Source of the DNA: Croceicoccus sediminis
Lineage (GTDB): Bacteria; Pseudomonadota; Alphaproteobacteria; Sphingomonadales; Sphingomonadaceae
Assembly: GCF_007570835.1 (NCBI RefSeq)
Contig: NZ_SUNC01000004.1
Location: 62,001 to 126,000 of the forward strand
Direction of reading: 5' to 3'
DNA: 64,000 nt
Under the pieces are notes generated by a model, which was not told the origin of the DNA, made no database searches, and saw nothing but the letters and a program-made list of their open reading frames with translations. A program made the translations under genes and the position numbers. The first letter of the stretch is position 1. Each line of letters starts with the position of its first letter. Below are positions 41,992 to 51,249 of this stretch, piece after piece.

Positions 41992-43710
41992 ATGATCGCA
42001 AAAACCGCCGCATTCCGCGAAATCAAACTTGTTGCCGCTCTCGTGCTTTCTCTGCTTGGCTGTCTGGCCATCGCCGACATCGCGCAGGCTCAGTCCAATA
42101 CGCCCGCGTCCACTCCCTATGTCTACCAGGTCGATTCGATCAATCCCGGAACCCGGACGACGTTTTCGGGATCGCAGAACGATACGCCACAGGCCTTGAT
42201 GGAAGCGTTCATGGAAGCGGGCCGGAAAGAGGACTGGCGCAAGGCTTCGGGCGCGCTCGATCTGTCCTATCTCCCCGTTTCGGAACAGGCGGCGCAAGGC
42301 CCCGAACTTGCCCGCAAGCTGCATTCTGTCCTTAAGCGCGCCATGACGATCGACTGGGCCGATATTCCCGATCGCCCCGACGCCGTCGACACGACCAGCT
42401 CGGACAAGGACCCCATGGCCGGAACCGCGCGCCGCAACCTTATGCTGGCGCGCGTATCGACAGAGGATCAGAGCGTTTCGATCCGGATGCATCGCCTTCA
42501 GGTCAAAGGCGGGGAACCCATGTGGTTCTTTGCCAGCCAGACGGTCGAGAATGTCCCGCAGCTTTATGAAAAATTCGGGCCTACGAAGTTTGAAAGGGCC
42601 CTGCCCCAATGGCTGCGGTCTCCCGCATTCTGGACGCTGGCATGGTGGGAAGTGATCGCCATCCCCCTCGTCCTGCTCGTCGCCCTTCTGGCCGCGGCGG
42701 GGACATGGGTCGCCATCCGCGCCTTTTGCCGCAGTTATGGCGACACTTTGCCGGGACGCATTCTTGCCGCGATGAAGGCCCCGGCCGCGATCCTGGCCTT
42801 TGCCGGCACATTCGCAATCGTGCGGCGCATCGTCTTCACCTTTTCCGGTGCCTTGAACACCCTGCTCGATCCGCTTCAGACATTGCTGATCGTGATCGCG
42901 ATCGCGGCGCTGTTCCTGGCGGTGATCGAGGCCATTCTCGACATGGTGGCCGACAGCCAGATCGACGATCTGGGAAAGCCCGAGCACGAAGCGGACCGCA
43001 ACTACTACACGACCCTGTCCGCCATCCGCAGGATCATCATCGTCCTCCTGATCCTGCTGGGCATCGGCATCGTCCTGATCCAGACCAACATGACCGACAC
43101 GCTGGGCTTTTCCCTGCTGGCCGGTGCGGGGATGTTCTCGCTGATCCTGGCCTTCGCGGCCCGCAAGCTCTTGGGCGATATCATGGCCTCGATGCAGATT
43201 GCCTTTGCCAAGACCGCGCGGATCGGGGACGCCGTCGATTTCAACGGAGAGTGGTGTTACGTCGAAAAAATCGGGTTCACGCACCTTCGGCTCCGCACTT
43301 GGGACGATCGCCGGATCATGGCACCCGTCGCCTCTTTCGTGCAGTCGAGCTTCGAGAACTGGACCAAGCAGGACGCAAGCTTGCTGAAACTTGCGCACCT
43401 GAGGCTGGACCATCGGGCCGACGTCGATGCCTTGCGTGAAGAGTTCGCCAAGTTCGTTGAGGGTGAGGACGGCATCTGCGACAAGGAGAGCGCAAAGATC
43501 CAGGTCGTCGATCACGACGCGACCGGCATGTGGCTGCGCCTGATCGCGCGTTCGCCCGATCCGGCAACGGGCTGGGACATGCACTGCCGGATGCGGGAAT
43601 ATATGCTGGCCGCCGCCGCGCGCCTTGATGCCGCTGCCGGAAACGAGCCTGCCCCCGCCTACCTGCCGCGTGAGCGCGAGGTGCGGATCGATCTTGCGAA
43701 CAAGGACTGA
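41992..43710 (+). CDS. Mechanosensitive channel of the MscS family with periplasmic N-terminal domain
   Basis: 572 aa. A signal peptide (1-33) and an ~170-residue periplasmic domain precede several transmembrane helices (about 215-370). The MscS core is AGAGMFSLILAFAARKLLGD followed by the beta domain ARIGDAVDFNGEWCYVEKIG. These channels open on membrane tension and release osmolytes after osmotic down-shock. The arrangement resembles YnaI/YbdG-like larger MscS proteins. It begins the core chromosomal part after the tRNAs. Confidence 0.9.
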   Translation: MIAKTAAFREIKLVAALVLSLLGCLAIADIAQAQSNTPASTPYVYQVDSINPGTRTTFSGSQNDTPQALMEAFMEAGRKEDWRKASGALDLSYLPVSEQAAQGPELARKLHSVLKRAMTIDWADIPDRPDAVDTTSSDKDPMAGTARRNLMLARVSTEDQSVSIRMHRLQVKGGEPMWFFASQTVENVPQLYEKFGPTKFERALPQWLRSPAFWTLAWWEVIAIPLVLLVALLAAAGTWVAIRAFCRSYGDTLPGRILAAMKAPAAILAFAGTFAIVRRIVFTFSGALNTLLDPLQTLLIVIAIAALFLAVIEAILDMVADSQIDDLGKPEHEADRNYYTTLSAIRRIIIVLLILLGIGIVLIQTNMTDTLGFSLLAGAGMFSLILAFAARKLLGDIMASMQIAFAKTARIGDAVDFNGEWCYVEKIGFTHLRLRTWDDRRIMAPVASFVQSSFENWTKQDASLLKLAHLRLDHRADVDALREEFAKFVEGEDGICDKESAKIQVVDHDATGMWLRLIARSPDPATGWDMHCRMREYMLAAAARLDAAAGNEPAPAYLPREREVRIDLANKD

Positions 43711-43754
43711 CGCAGGGCTTGCCTAAGTGCTGAATGGCGGCAAGTCTGTTCGCC

Positions 43755-44795
43755 ATGAAAATCAGGACTTTCCTTGGCGCGTTGGTCGCCGCAACCGCCC
43801 TCTCCGCCCCCGCTACTGCTCAGGAGATGGAGGAAGCCGCGATCACGCCGGCCGCTGTGGTGGAGGCTGCCGATCCGGCGGAGTGGCGCGAGATTCCGGC
43901 GGATGATCTGCTGGTCATGACACTCGCACCCGACCACGCGGGCAATCCCCGCGAGGTCGTGATCCAGCTTATCCCCGCGCCGCTATCCACCGCGTGGACG
44001 GCCAACATCCGCACCATGGCGAAGGCGCACTGGTGGGACGGGCTTTCGATCTATCGTTCGGTCGACAACTGGGTTGTGCAGTGGGGCGATGGTGAGGACC
44101 CTGAAGACCCTTCGCCAAAGCCGCTTCCTGACGGGATCGTCAAAACCAGCGAGCACGCCTACGCCATCCCGTGGCAGCCAGAGATGGCCGAAACGCTATG
44201 GGGCGCATTCGGAAGGCGCGCGGCGGCCGAAACCTTCGACAACATGGACGGGGACGGGCCGTGGTTTGCCGACCCTTATGCAAGCGTGATCGGCTATCTG
44301 CGCGGCATTCCTTTCGCAGGGGAAATCGAGACGAAGCAGGACGAGAACGGCGAGCGGGTCAATCGGCCCACTCACGTATGGCCGGTCCATTGCTATGCCT
44401 CCGTCGGCGTCGCCCGCGACCTTTCGCCCGATGCGGGGACCGGGGCCGAGCTTTATGCCGTGATCGGACATGCACCGCGCCAGCTTGACCGCAACATCGC
44501 GGTTGTCGGCAAAGTGATCGAAGGCATCGAACACCTGTCGATCCTGCCGCGCGGCACGGGCGAGTACGGGGTCTACGAGACCGAAGCGGAACACACGCCC
44601 ATCGTGTCGGTCCGCCTTGCCAGCGAGCTACCGGAAAACGCCCGCCCCCGGTTCCGCTATCTCGACACCGAGAGCGAGAGTTTCGCCCGCTTTGCCGACG
44701 TCGTCGCAAACCGCAGCGATGCTTTCTACAAGGTGCCGGCGGGCGGTGCGGACGTGTGCAACGTGCGCGTGCCGGTCGTCCGTATCGAAGACTAG
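43755..44795 (+). CDS. Exported cyclophilin-type peptidyl-prolyl isomerase
   Basis: 346 aa from ATG 43755, which gives a standard signal peptide (MKIRTFLGALVAATALSAPA); ATG 43734 is an alternative. Cyclophilin features are RTMAKAHWWDGLSIYRSVDN, WVVQWGDGEDP, and NIAVVGKVIEGIEHLSILPR. The domain is split by insertions and longer than a minimal cyclophilin. It probably helps folding of periplasmic or outer-membrane proteins. Its stop overlaps the convergent rel gene by four bases. Confidence 0.85.
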   Translation: MKIRTFLGALVAATALSAPATAQEMEEAAITPAAVVEAADPAEWREIPADDLLVMTLAPDHAGNPREVVIQLIPAPLSTAWTANIRTMAKAHWWDGLSIYRSVDNWVVQWGDGEDPEDPSPKPLPDGIVKTSEHAYAIPWQPEMAETLWGAFGRRAAAETFDNMDGDGPWFADPYASVIGYLRGIPFAGEIETKQDENGERVNRPTHVWPVHCYASVGVARDLSPDAGTGAELYAVIGHAPRQLDRNIAVVGKVIEGIEHLSILPRGTGEYGVYETEAEHTPIVSVRLASELPENARPRFRYLDTESESFARFADVVANRSDAFYKVPAGGADVCNVRVPVVRIED

Positions 44796-46882
44796 ATCCG
44801 GTCTGCCTGCGCGACCGCGTCACTGGCGCGCAGGGCGCTGATGATGCGGGTCAGGTGGGCAAGGTCGCGGACCTCGATACCCACTTCGTAAGTGCCGAAC
44901 AGGTCGTCGCGCGACTGGAGCCCAAGATGCGTGATGTTCGCGTGGTTCGCCGCGAACACGCCGGTCATTTCGGACAAGGTGCCCAGCCGGTTGTAGAGCA
45001 TGACGCGCAAGTTGCCCGTCGCCCCGTCGCTGCGCGGGTCCCACTGAAGGTCGATCCAGCGCTTGCCATCCTCGTCCGCCAGGGCCATGCAATCGATCGA
45101 GTGCGCCTCGACCTTACGGCCTTCCTTGATGCCGACGATCCGGTCCCCCGGCACGGGATGACAGCACGTCGCCAGGACGAATTCGGCGCCTTTCGGCAAG
45201 CCGCGCAGCCGCACCGAACGCGCCGGTGCCTGCCAGAAACTGTCGTCGGGAAGCTCTGCTGCGCTGCCGGGGACAAGCGCTTCCATCACTTCCTTCTCGG
45301 TCAACTTGGCATTGCCGATCGCCAGCATCAAAGCGGTATCGTCTTCGAGGTCGAGCCGTTTCAGCGCACCGGTCAGCGCTTTCTTGCCGACCTTCATCGG
45401 CATGCGCGCGACGATGGAATCGTACAGCTCCTGCCCGATCCGGGCCGTTTCCTCGCGTTCTTTCAAACGCACCGATCGGCGGATCGCGGCGCGGGCCTTT
45501 GCCGTGACGACGAACGACAACCACGCAAGCTGTGGTTCGCTGTCGGGGCCCTTGATGATTTCGACGATATCGCCATTGGCCAGCGGCGTACGCAGCGGCA
45601 TGTGGCGGCCATTGATCTTGCAGCCCACGGCACTGGCACCAAGGTCGGTATGCACCGAAAACGCGAAGTCGACCGGGGTCGAACCCTTCGGCAACTGGTA
45701 AAGAGCACCCTTGGGCGTGAAGGCGAAGATGCGGTCCTGATAGATCGCGAGCTTCGCATGTTCGAGCAGTTCTTCCGCGTCCGCCGCGGTGTCGAGAATC
45801 TCGATCAGGTCGCGTAGCCAGCCCACCTGCCCGTCAGGCGTGCGGCCGCCCTGCTTGTAGGCCCAGTGCGCGGCAAGGCCGAACTCGTTCGTTCGGTGCA
45901 TTTCCTGCGTCCGAACCTGTACTTCGACCCGCATCGAATTTTCATAGACCAGCGAGGTGTGGAGCGAACGATATCCGTTCGACTTGGGCGTCGAGATATA
46001 GTCCTTGAACTTGCCGGGAATCATCGACCAGTTCTGGTGCAGCACGCCCAGCGCGCGATAGCAGTCTTCGGGCGTATCTGTGAGAACGCGAAATGCCATG
46101 ATGTCGGTGATCTGTTCGAAGTTCACGTGGCGCTCGGCCATCTTCTTCCAGATCGAAAACGGGTGCTTTTCGCGGCCCGACACCTCGACGTTCACCCCGC
46201 CCTCGGCCAGCGCCTGTTTAATGCGAAAGGCGATATCGTCGACGCGCCCGCCTTCCTGGCTGCGGATCTGGGCCAGGCGTCCGGTGATCGTGGCATAGGC
46301 CGCCGGTTCCAGCTGCTCGAACGCAAGGAGCTGCATCTCGCGCATGTATTCGTACATGCCCACCCGCTCTGCCAGCGGGGCATAGATGTCCATCGTCTCA
46401 CGCGCGATGCGGCGGCGCTTGTCCTCGTTCTTGATGAAGTGGAGCGTGCGCATGTTGTGCAGCCTGTCGGCCAGCTTGACGAGCAGGACGCGCAAGTCCT
46501 CGCTCATCGCCAGGAACAGCTTGCGCAGGTTCTCGGCCGCGCGCTCGTTCTCCGGCATCTGTTCGATCTTGGACAGCTTGGTCACGCCGTCGACAAGGCG
46601 CGCCACATCACTGCCGAAATTACGCTCGATATCATCGATCGTGGCAAGCGTGTCTTCCACCGTATCGTGGAGCAGCGCGGTGATAATCGTTTCCTGATCG
46701 AGCTTCAGGTCGGTCATCAAACCGGCGACTTCGACCGGGTGGCTGAAATAGGGATCGCCCGATGCACGCTTTTGCGTACCGTGCTTTTGCACCGTGTAGA
46801 CATAGGCGCGGTTGAGCAGCGCCTCGTCCGCATCCGGATCATAGGCTTTTACACGTTCGACGAGTTCGTATTGGCGCAGCAT
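44792..46882 (-). CDS. rel: Bifunctional (p)ppGpp synthetase/hydrolase
   Basis: 696 aa from ATG 46882. Domains in order: HD hydrolase with HDTVED (72-77), synthetase with GREKHPFSIWKKM (about 237-248), ITDIMAFRVLTDT and GYRSLHTS, TGS (FAFTPKGALYQLPKGSTPVD), and a C-terminal ACT domain (LRVMLYNRLGTLSEMTGVFA). Both catalytic sites look intact. Alphaproteobacteria have one such enzyme that makes and destroys the alarmone during starvation. The longer upstream frame is less likely to be used. Confidence 0.95.
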   Translation of the reverse strand: MLRQYELVERVKAYDPDADEALLNRAYVYTVQKHGTQKRASGDPYFSHPVEVAGLMTDLKLDQETIITALLHDTVEDTLATIDDIERNFGSDVARLVDGVTKLSKIEQMPENERAAENLRKLFLAMSEDLRVLLVKLADRLHNMRTLHFIKNEDKRRRIARETMDIYAPLAERVGMYEYMREMQLLAFEQLEPAAYATITGRLAQIRSQEGGRVDDIAFRIKQALAEGGVNVEVSGREKHPFSIWKKMAERHVNFEQITDIMAFRVLTDTPEDCYRALGVLHQNWSMIPGKFKDYISTPKSNGYRSLHTSLVYENSMRVEVQVRTQEMHRTNEFGLAAHWAYKQGGRTPDGQVGWLRDLIEILDTAADAEELLEHAKLAIYQDRIFAFTPKGALYQLPKGSTPVDFAFSVHTDLGASAVGCKINGRHMPLRTPLANGDIVEIIKGPDSEPQLAWLSFVVTAKARAAIRRSVRLKEREETARIGQELYDSIVARMPMKVGKKALTGALKRLDLEDDTALMLAIGNAKLTEKEVMEALVPGSAAELPDDSFWQAPARSVRLRGLPKGAEFVLATCCHPVPGDRIVGIKEGRKVEAHSIDCMALADEDGKRWIDLQWDPRSDGATGNLRVMLYNRLGTLSEMTGVFAANHANITHLGLQSRDDLFGTYEVGIEVRDLAHLTRIISALRASDAVAQADRI

Positions 46883-47043
46883 CGTTGCCCTGATGTGCGC
46901 ATTAACAGGGACTATGCAATCACAATTTTCGCACCCGCGAACGGCGAAGCGGCGGGCGAGAGGAAAACTTTCGTCCGCTGCCCCGCCCAACGACACACTC
47001 GATCGAACCGCCCCGATTGATCGAGACTGTCAATCAGGCTCGC

Positions 47044-48270
47044 TCAGACGGCAAAGCCGGGCTGCGGAATGGAGCCGACGCGGTCGGTATCCGTTGCGTT
47101 TTCGTCCATGATCGGTTCCGCATCGGGCGAAGGTTCGATGCCCGGTTCCTGAACCGGTTCTTCGGCAGGCGCCTCGTCCACTTCTTCGACCGGTGCCGTT
47201 TCGTCGACCGGCGCGGCTTCCTCGTCCTTCAGCAAGGTGGTCTGCCCTTCGACGAAGCTTTGGCCGTCCTTGGGCACGATGCCGGTCTCGATCTCGATAT
47301 CGCAGTTGAATTCGAGACGTTCCTGGATCTCGCCAAGGTTGGCAGTAACCCGGCCGCGCAGGCGGTCGATCTCGACCTTGCGCTGGATGAGATAGAGATC
47401 GCGCGTCGCCGCATAGGGGTCGCCGCACTGATCGCGGATGGCGTCGATCTGGGAATCGGTTTCGATCCGCGATTCCAGCGAGGTCAGCGCGCCGACGGGA
47501 ATCGCGAAATAGGGATCGTTGAACGGCTTGCCCGCGACCGCCGGAACGATGGAAAGATCGACCAGCCTGCCTGCAAGATCGCGAACCGTGGTGGAACCGA
47601 TGAACGGCAGGTAGAGATAGGGGCCCGATCCGACGCCGTAATAGCCCAGCGTATTGGCAAGGCCGTTATATTCGTATTCGAGGTTAATCGGATCCTTGGC
47701 GGCCACGTCGAACAGCCCCGCCACGCCCAGCGTCGTGTTGATCGCGAAACGGCCCAGCGACTTGAGCGCCTTGCCCGGCTTAAGCTGAAGCAAAGAGTTC
47801 AGGATGTTGATCGGTTCACCAAGGTTGCGCAGGAAATTGCCCAGCCCCTGTCGCAGCGGCTTGGGCAGGGCCTCGTCGTAAACTTCCGCAATCGGCTCGA
47901 CCACAGCGGCGTCGACGGCCTGGGATACCTTGAAAGTCGCCGCGTTCAGTTCTTCGGCCGGATCGCCTTCGGGTGCGCCGAGTTCGCCTTCGACGATAAT
48001 GACGTTTTCATCCGCAGGCGCCTCGCCGCCAATTTCGTCTTCGGTCCGGGCGTCGAGCGTCCCCACCTGATCGGCATCGAGCGCAGGGTCCGGCCCTTCC
48101 TGCAGTGCAAATACGACAGGCTTTGGCATGTCCATGATGTCGCCGCGAAACAGCGGCGTCGCCGCATCTGCGCGCGTCAGAGACGGATCCGCGACACATT
48201 CGATATCGCGGACACACGCCGGATGCGGCGTCGCAAGCGAAACCGTCAGTGCAAGACCAGAAATCAGCAT
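47044..48270 (-). CDS. mlaA: MlaA/VacJ-family outer-membrane lipid-asymmetry protein
   Basis: 408 aa, longer than the usual ~250. The MlaA core spans about 115-300: PLRQGLGNFLRNLGEPINIL, INTTLGVAGLFDVAAKDPIN, GYYGVGSGPYLYLPFIG and DLSIVPAVA. An acidic N-terminal insert and an acidic, proline-rich C-terminal tail (AAPVDETAPVEEVDEAPAEE) are added. The lipobox is atypical (PHPAC). MlaA removes misplaced phospholipids from the outer leaflet with the Mla pathway. It lies alone between rel and hemF. Confidence 0.88.
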   Translation of the reverse strand: MLISGLALTVSLATPHPACVRDIECVADPSLTRADAATPLFRGDIMDMPKPVVFALQEGPDPALDADQVGTLDARTEDEIGGEAPADENVIIVEGELGAPEGDPAEELNAATFKVSQAVDAAVVEPIAEVYDEALPKPLRQGLGNFLRNLGEPINILNSLLQLKPGKALKSLGRFAINTTLGVAGLFDVAAKDPINLEYEYNGLANTLGYYGVGSGPYLYLPFIGSTTVRDLAGRLVDLSIVPAVAGKPFNDPYFAIPVGALTSLESRIETDSQIDAIRDQCGDPYAATRDLYLIQRKVEIDRLRGRVTANLGEIQERLEFNCDIEIETGIVPKDGQSFVEGQTTLLKDEEAAPVDETAPVEEVDEAPAEEPVQEPGIEPSPDAEPIMDENATDTDRVGSIPQPGFAV

Positions 48271-48443
48271 AAATCCCTCACGCTACCCAACGGCCACGAC
48301 TCTTACCGAACCGGCAGGTTCCCCGATAATTCAGGTATCTGACCCGCACGCGACAAGCGGTGCGGCTGGCGACCACCCTGTTTACAGCAGATTAGGACCC
48401 GATGGTTAAGAGCCAGTTGTCACATATCCGTGCGAAACGACAA

Positions 48444-49301
48444 TCAGGACCATGTCGCTTCGGGCGGAAGGCTCATCAGGATGGCATCGATATTGCCCCC
48501 TGTTTTCAGGCCGAACAGCGTCCCGCGATCATAGACTAGGTTGAATTCGGCATAGCGGCCCCGCCATTCGAGCTGGCGCTGCTTGTCCGCCTGGTCCCAC
48601 TCCATGCCCATGCGGCGTCGTACCAGGCGCGGGAAGACATCGAGAAACGCCTCTCCCACATCGCGGGTGAAGGCGAAATTGCGCTCCCACGCGGGCACGT
48701 CCGCACATTCCAGGTGATCGTAGAAGATGCCCCCTACCCCGCGCGAAACATTGCGGTGGGGTATGAAGAAATATTCGTCAGCCCACTTGGAAAACCGCTC
48801 GTAATACGTGGGATTGTGCTTTGCGCAGGCCGCCCGGAACGCAGCGTGGAATTCGCCGGTGTCCTCTTCATATGGGATCGGCGGGTTGAGATCCGCGCCG
48901 CCGCCGAACCACGCTGCCTGCGTGGTCAGGAACCGCGTGTTCATGTGCACCGCGGGCACGTGCGGGTTTGCCATGTGCGCGACAAGGCTGATGCCGGTGG
49001 CGGTGAATTCGGGCCTGTCCTCGCTCGCCCCGTTGATCGACGCGGCAAACTGGGGCGCGAAAGACCCGTGCACGGTGGAAACATTGACGCCAACTTTTTC
49101 GAATACCTTGCCCTTCATGACGCCGCGCACGCCGCCACCGGGATTCTCGTTGCCCTCTTCCTCGCGGCTCCACGGGGTATAATCGAAGCTCGCATCGCTC
49201 CCCGCCTCGCGCTCGATCGCCTCGAAGGCGGCGCAGATACGGTCGCGCAGGGTCTCGAACCACGCTTTCGCGGCGGCGGTCTGTTCTGTCCACTCGGTCA
49301 T
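48444..49301 (-). CDS. hemF: Oxygen-dependent coproporphyrinogen III oxidase
   Basis: 285 aa from ATG 49301, removing the overlap with the divergent gene. Family signatures are RGVMKGKVFEKVGVNVSTVH, HMNTRFLTTQAAWFGGGADL, YFFIPHRNVSRGVGGIFYDH and RRGRYAEFNLVYDRGTLFGL-like EFNLVYDRGT. It converts coproporphyrinogen III to protoporphyrinogen IX in haem synthesis, using oxygen. The ATG lies 46 bases from the divergent phosphoesterase start. Confidence 0.95.
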   Translation of the reverse strand: MTEWTEQTAAAKAWFETLRDRICAAFEAIEREAGSDASFDYTPWSREEEGNENPGGGVRGVMKGKVFEKVGVNVSTVHGSFAPQFAASINGASEDRPEFTATGISLVAHMANPHVPAVHMNTRFLTTQAAWFGGGADLNPPIPYEEDTGEFHAAFRAACAKHNPTYYERFSKWADEYFFIPHRNVSRGVGGIFYDHLECADVPAWERNFAFTRDVGEAFLDVFPRLVRRRMGMEWDQADKQRQLEWRGRYAEFNLVYDRGTLFGLKTGGNIDAILMSLPPEATWS

Positions 49302-49347
49302 GTCAGAGCGCTTGCCAAACCATGGGCGCTGCGGCAATAGCGCTCTC

Positions 49348-50046
49348 ATGGTTCCCGTTTCGTTCGCATCCTTTTCCTTCTGCGGTGAAGAATGGCACAT
49401 GGTCGATGGCCGCGCGCTGTTCTGGCCCCGCGAAAACGCGTTGCTGGTCGCGGACCTCCACCTGGAAAAGGCCAGCTGGTACGCCAAGGCGGGGCAGCCC
49501 CTGCCCCCGTATGACAGCCGCGAAACGCTGGAACGGCTGGCCAATGCGATCAGGGCGACGGGCGCACGGCGGGTTTTCACGCTGGGCGACAATTTCCACG
49601 ACGGCGAAGGACCGGACCGGCTCGAACCTCATGCACGGGGCATGCTCGATGCGCTGACCCGCGCGGTCGACTGGGTCTGGATTACCGGCAATCATGATGA
49701 AAAACATGGACTGCGCCGCGCACCGGGCGGAACGCAAATGGCCGAAATGGAAGCTGGCGGCCTGTTGCTGCGCCATCAGGCCGAACCGGGGGAGACGCGG
49801 CCCGAACTGTCCGGTCATTTTCACCCCCGCCTTCAGGTTTCGATCCGGGGCCGCCGCATCGTGCGCGCCTGCGCGGTGACGAGCGAGAGCCGTATGATCC
49901 TGCCCGCATTCGGCGCGCTGACCGCCGGAATGGATGCCGCCGACCCCGCGATCCGCGCCGCGATGCAACCGGCAAGCTGCGCCGATGCGATCGTTCCTGC
50001 GGCCGGAAAGCTGCTGCGTTTTCCGCTGTGGAGCAGCGCGGCATAG
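49348..50046 (+). CDS. Metallophosphoesterase (PdeM-like, ligase-associated DNA repair type)
   Basis: 232 aa. Metallophosphatase motifs: LLVADLHLEKASWYA (DxH), FTLGDNFHDGE (GDxxHD), ITGNHDEKHG (GNHD) and LSGHFHPRL (GHxHP). The family is often found with ligase-associated repair genes, but none are here, so a general phosphoesterase is the safer name. ATG 49348 is chosen over 49300, which overlaps hemF. Confidence 0.83.
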   Translation: MVPVSFASFSFCGEEWHMVDGRALFWPRENALLVADLHLEKASWYAKAGQPLPPYDSRETLERLANAIRATGARRVFTLGDNFHDGEGPDRLEPHARGMLDALTRAVDWVWITGNHDEKHGLRRAPGGTQMAEMEAGGLLLRHQAEPGETRPELSGHFHPRLQVSIRGRRIVRACAVTSESRMILPAFGALTAGMDAADPAIRAAMQPASCADAIVPAAGKLLRFPLWSSAA

Positions 50047-50216
50047 CGTCTCTTGCGCTACACCCGTGCGAAACTGCGCAGATTCAGGGCGGTTGCCCCT
50101 TTAATTACTTTCGTTTTGGATATAAACCGCGCGCGGAAGGGGAGAGCCGTTTGCAAAGCCGCAATGCGGACCCCATCTTTTATTCGTAGTATTCAGCCGC
50201 CTGAGGAGAAGGCCCC

Positions 50217-50759
50217 ATAGCACGTCCACCCCGCCGCTCAATTCAAATGCCGGTCAAGAGCGGACCGAGATTCAACAATTTCATTCAGGCAGACAAGGTT
50301 CGCGTCATCGACGACGAAGGCGAAAACCTTGGGGTGATGTACACGCGCGAAGCAATCGATCGCGCGGCAGAATCGGGCCTCGATCTCGTCGAAGTTTCGC
50401 CAAGCGCCGATCCGCCGGTCTGCAAGTTCCTTGACGTGGGCAAGTTCCGCTACGAGGCGCAGAAGAAGGCGAACCTCGCACGCAAAACCCAGAAGACGCA
50501 GGAACTCAAAGAGATCAAGATGCGTCCCAACATCGATGATCACGACTACGACGTGAAAATGCGTAGCATCGTGAAGTTCATCGAAAACGGCGACAAGGTG
50601 AAGTGCACCCTGCGCTTCCGCGGCCGTGAAATGGCCCACCAGGAACTCGGCCTCGAACTGCTCAACCGCGTTCGTGCCGATGTCGACGAGATCGCGAAGG
50701 TCGAAGCCTTCCCGCGTCTCGAAGGCCGCCAGATGGTGATGGTTCTGGCGCCCAAGTAA
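50217..50759 (+). CDS. infC: Translation initiation factor IF-3, probably with AUA start
   Basis: 180 aa from 50217. The IF-3 N-domain begins [20 protein letters not shown], the linker is rich in lysine ([20 protein letters not shown]), and the C-domain ends [13 protein letters not shown]. The first ATG (50247) would remove an in-frame [10 protein letters not shown] peptide typical of IF-3 N-termini. The ATA codon at 50217 has GAGGAG 8 bases upstream, whereas ATG 50247 has none. infC in many bacteria uses a rare start (AUU in E. coli) that IF-3 itself discriminates against, which gives autoregulation. Confidence 0.85.
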   Translation: MARPPRRSIQMPVKSGPRFNNFIQADKVRVIDDEGENLGVMYTREAIDRAAESGLDLVEVSPSADPPVCKFLDVGKFRYEAQKKANLARKTQKTQELKEIKMRPNIDDHDYDVKMRSIVKFIENGDKVKCTLRFRGREMAHQELGLELLNRVRADVDEIAKVEAFPRLEGRQMVMVLAPK

Positions 50760-50787
50760 GGCGCCGTGTGTATCCGCCCGTCCGCTT

Positions 50788-51180
50788 TCAGGCGGCGGGC
50801 GGTTCCCACAATTCGATCGCGTTGCCGTCCGGGTCATGGATCCGGGCGAAACGTCCTGTTTCGGGCGAATCCCATTCGGCCCGCCGCTCGGCCACAATCT
50901 CGCTTTCGCCAAGACGGCTGACGAGCGCGTCGAGCCCCTCGACCCGCAGGTTGATCATGAAACTCTTGTCGCGCGCAAAATAGTCGCTGCCCGCCTCGAA
51001 AGGCTGGAACACCATCGGGCCGCCCTGCGCGAACCAGAACCATTCGCCGCCGCCCTGCCCTGCCCCGTCGCCGCAACCCGGGCCGACACCGAGATAATCC
51101 CTGTACCATGCGGACAGGGCCACGGGATCGCTGCTTCGAAAGAACAGCCCGCCCATACCAAGCACTCGCCCATCGCTCAT
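50788..51180 (-). CDS. VOC-superfamily protein D (glyoxalase-like)
   Basis: 130 aa from ATG 51180 (AAGGAG 7 bases upstream). Features: LFFRSSDPVALSAWYRDYLG and RFARIHDPDGNAIELWEPP. It looks like the small glyoxalase/bleomycin-resistance-like proteins found in core genomes. It is convergent to infC and divergent from the transporter. No specific substrate can be given. Confidence 0.87.
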   Translation of the reverse strand: MSDGRVLGMGGLFFRSSDPVALSAWYRDYLGVGPGCGDGAGQGGGEWFWFAQGGPMVFQPFEAGSDYFARDKSFMINLRVEGLDALVSRLGESEIVAERRAEWDSPETGRFARIHDPDGNAIELWEPPAA

Positions 51181-51249
51181 TTCCACGCTCCTTTCCCCTG
51201 ACCGGATGCAAGGCTAGAACCGCATCGGGACGAGCGGAAGGGGCATGGC

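Noticed and set aside
41986-43584. 532-aa open frame opposite the MscS gene
   Set aside because: His/Arg/Asp-rich translation typical of antisense GC-rich DNA; the plus frame has the channel motifs.
45866-47020. 384-aa open frame opposite rel
   Set aside because: Shadow of the conserved rel gene.
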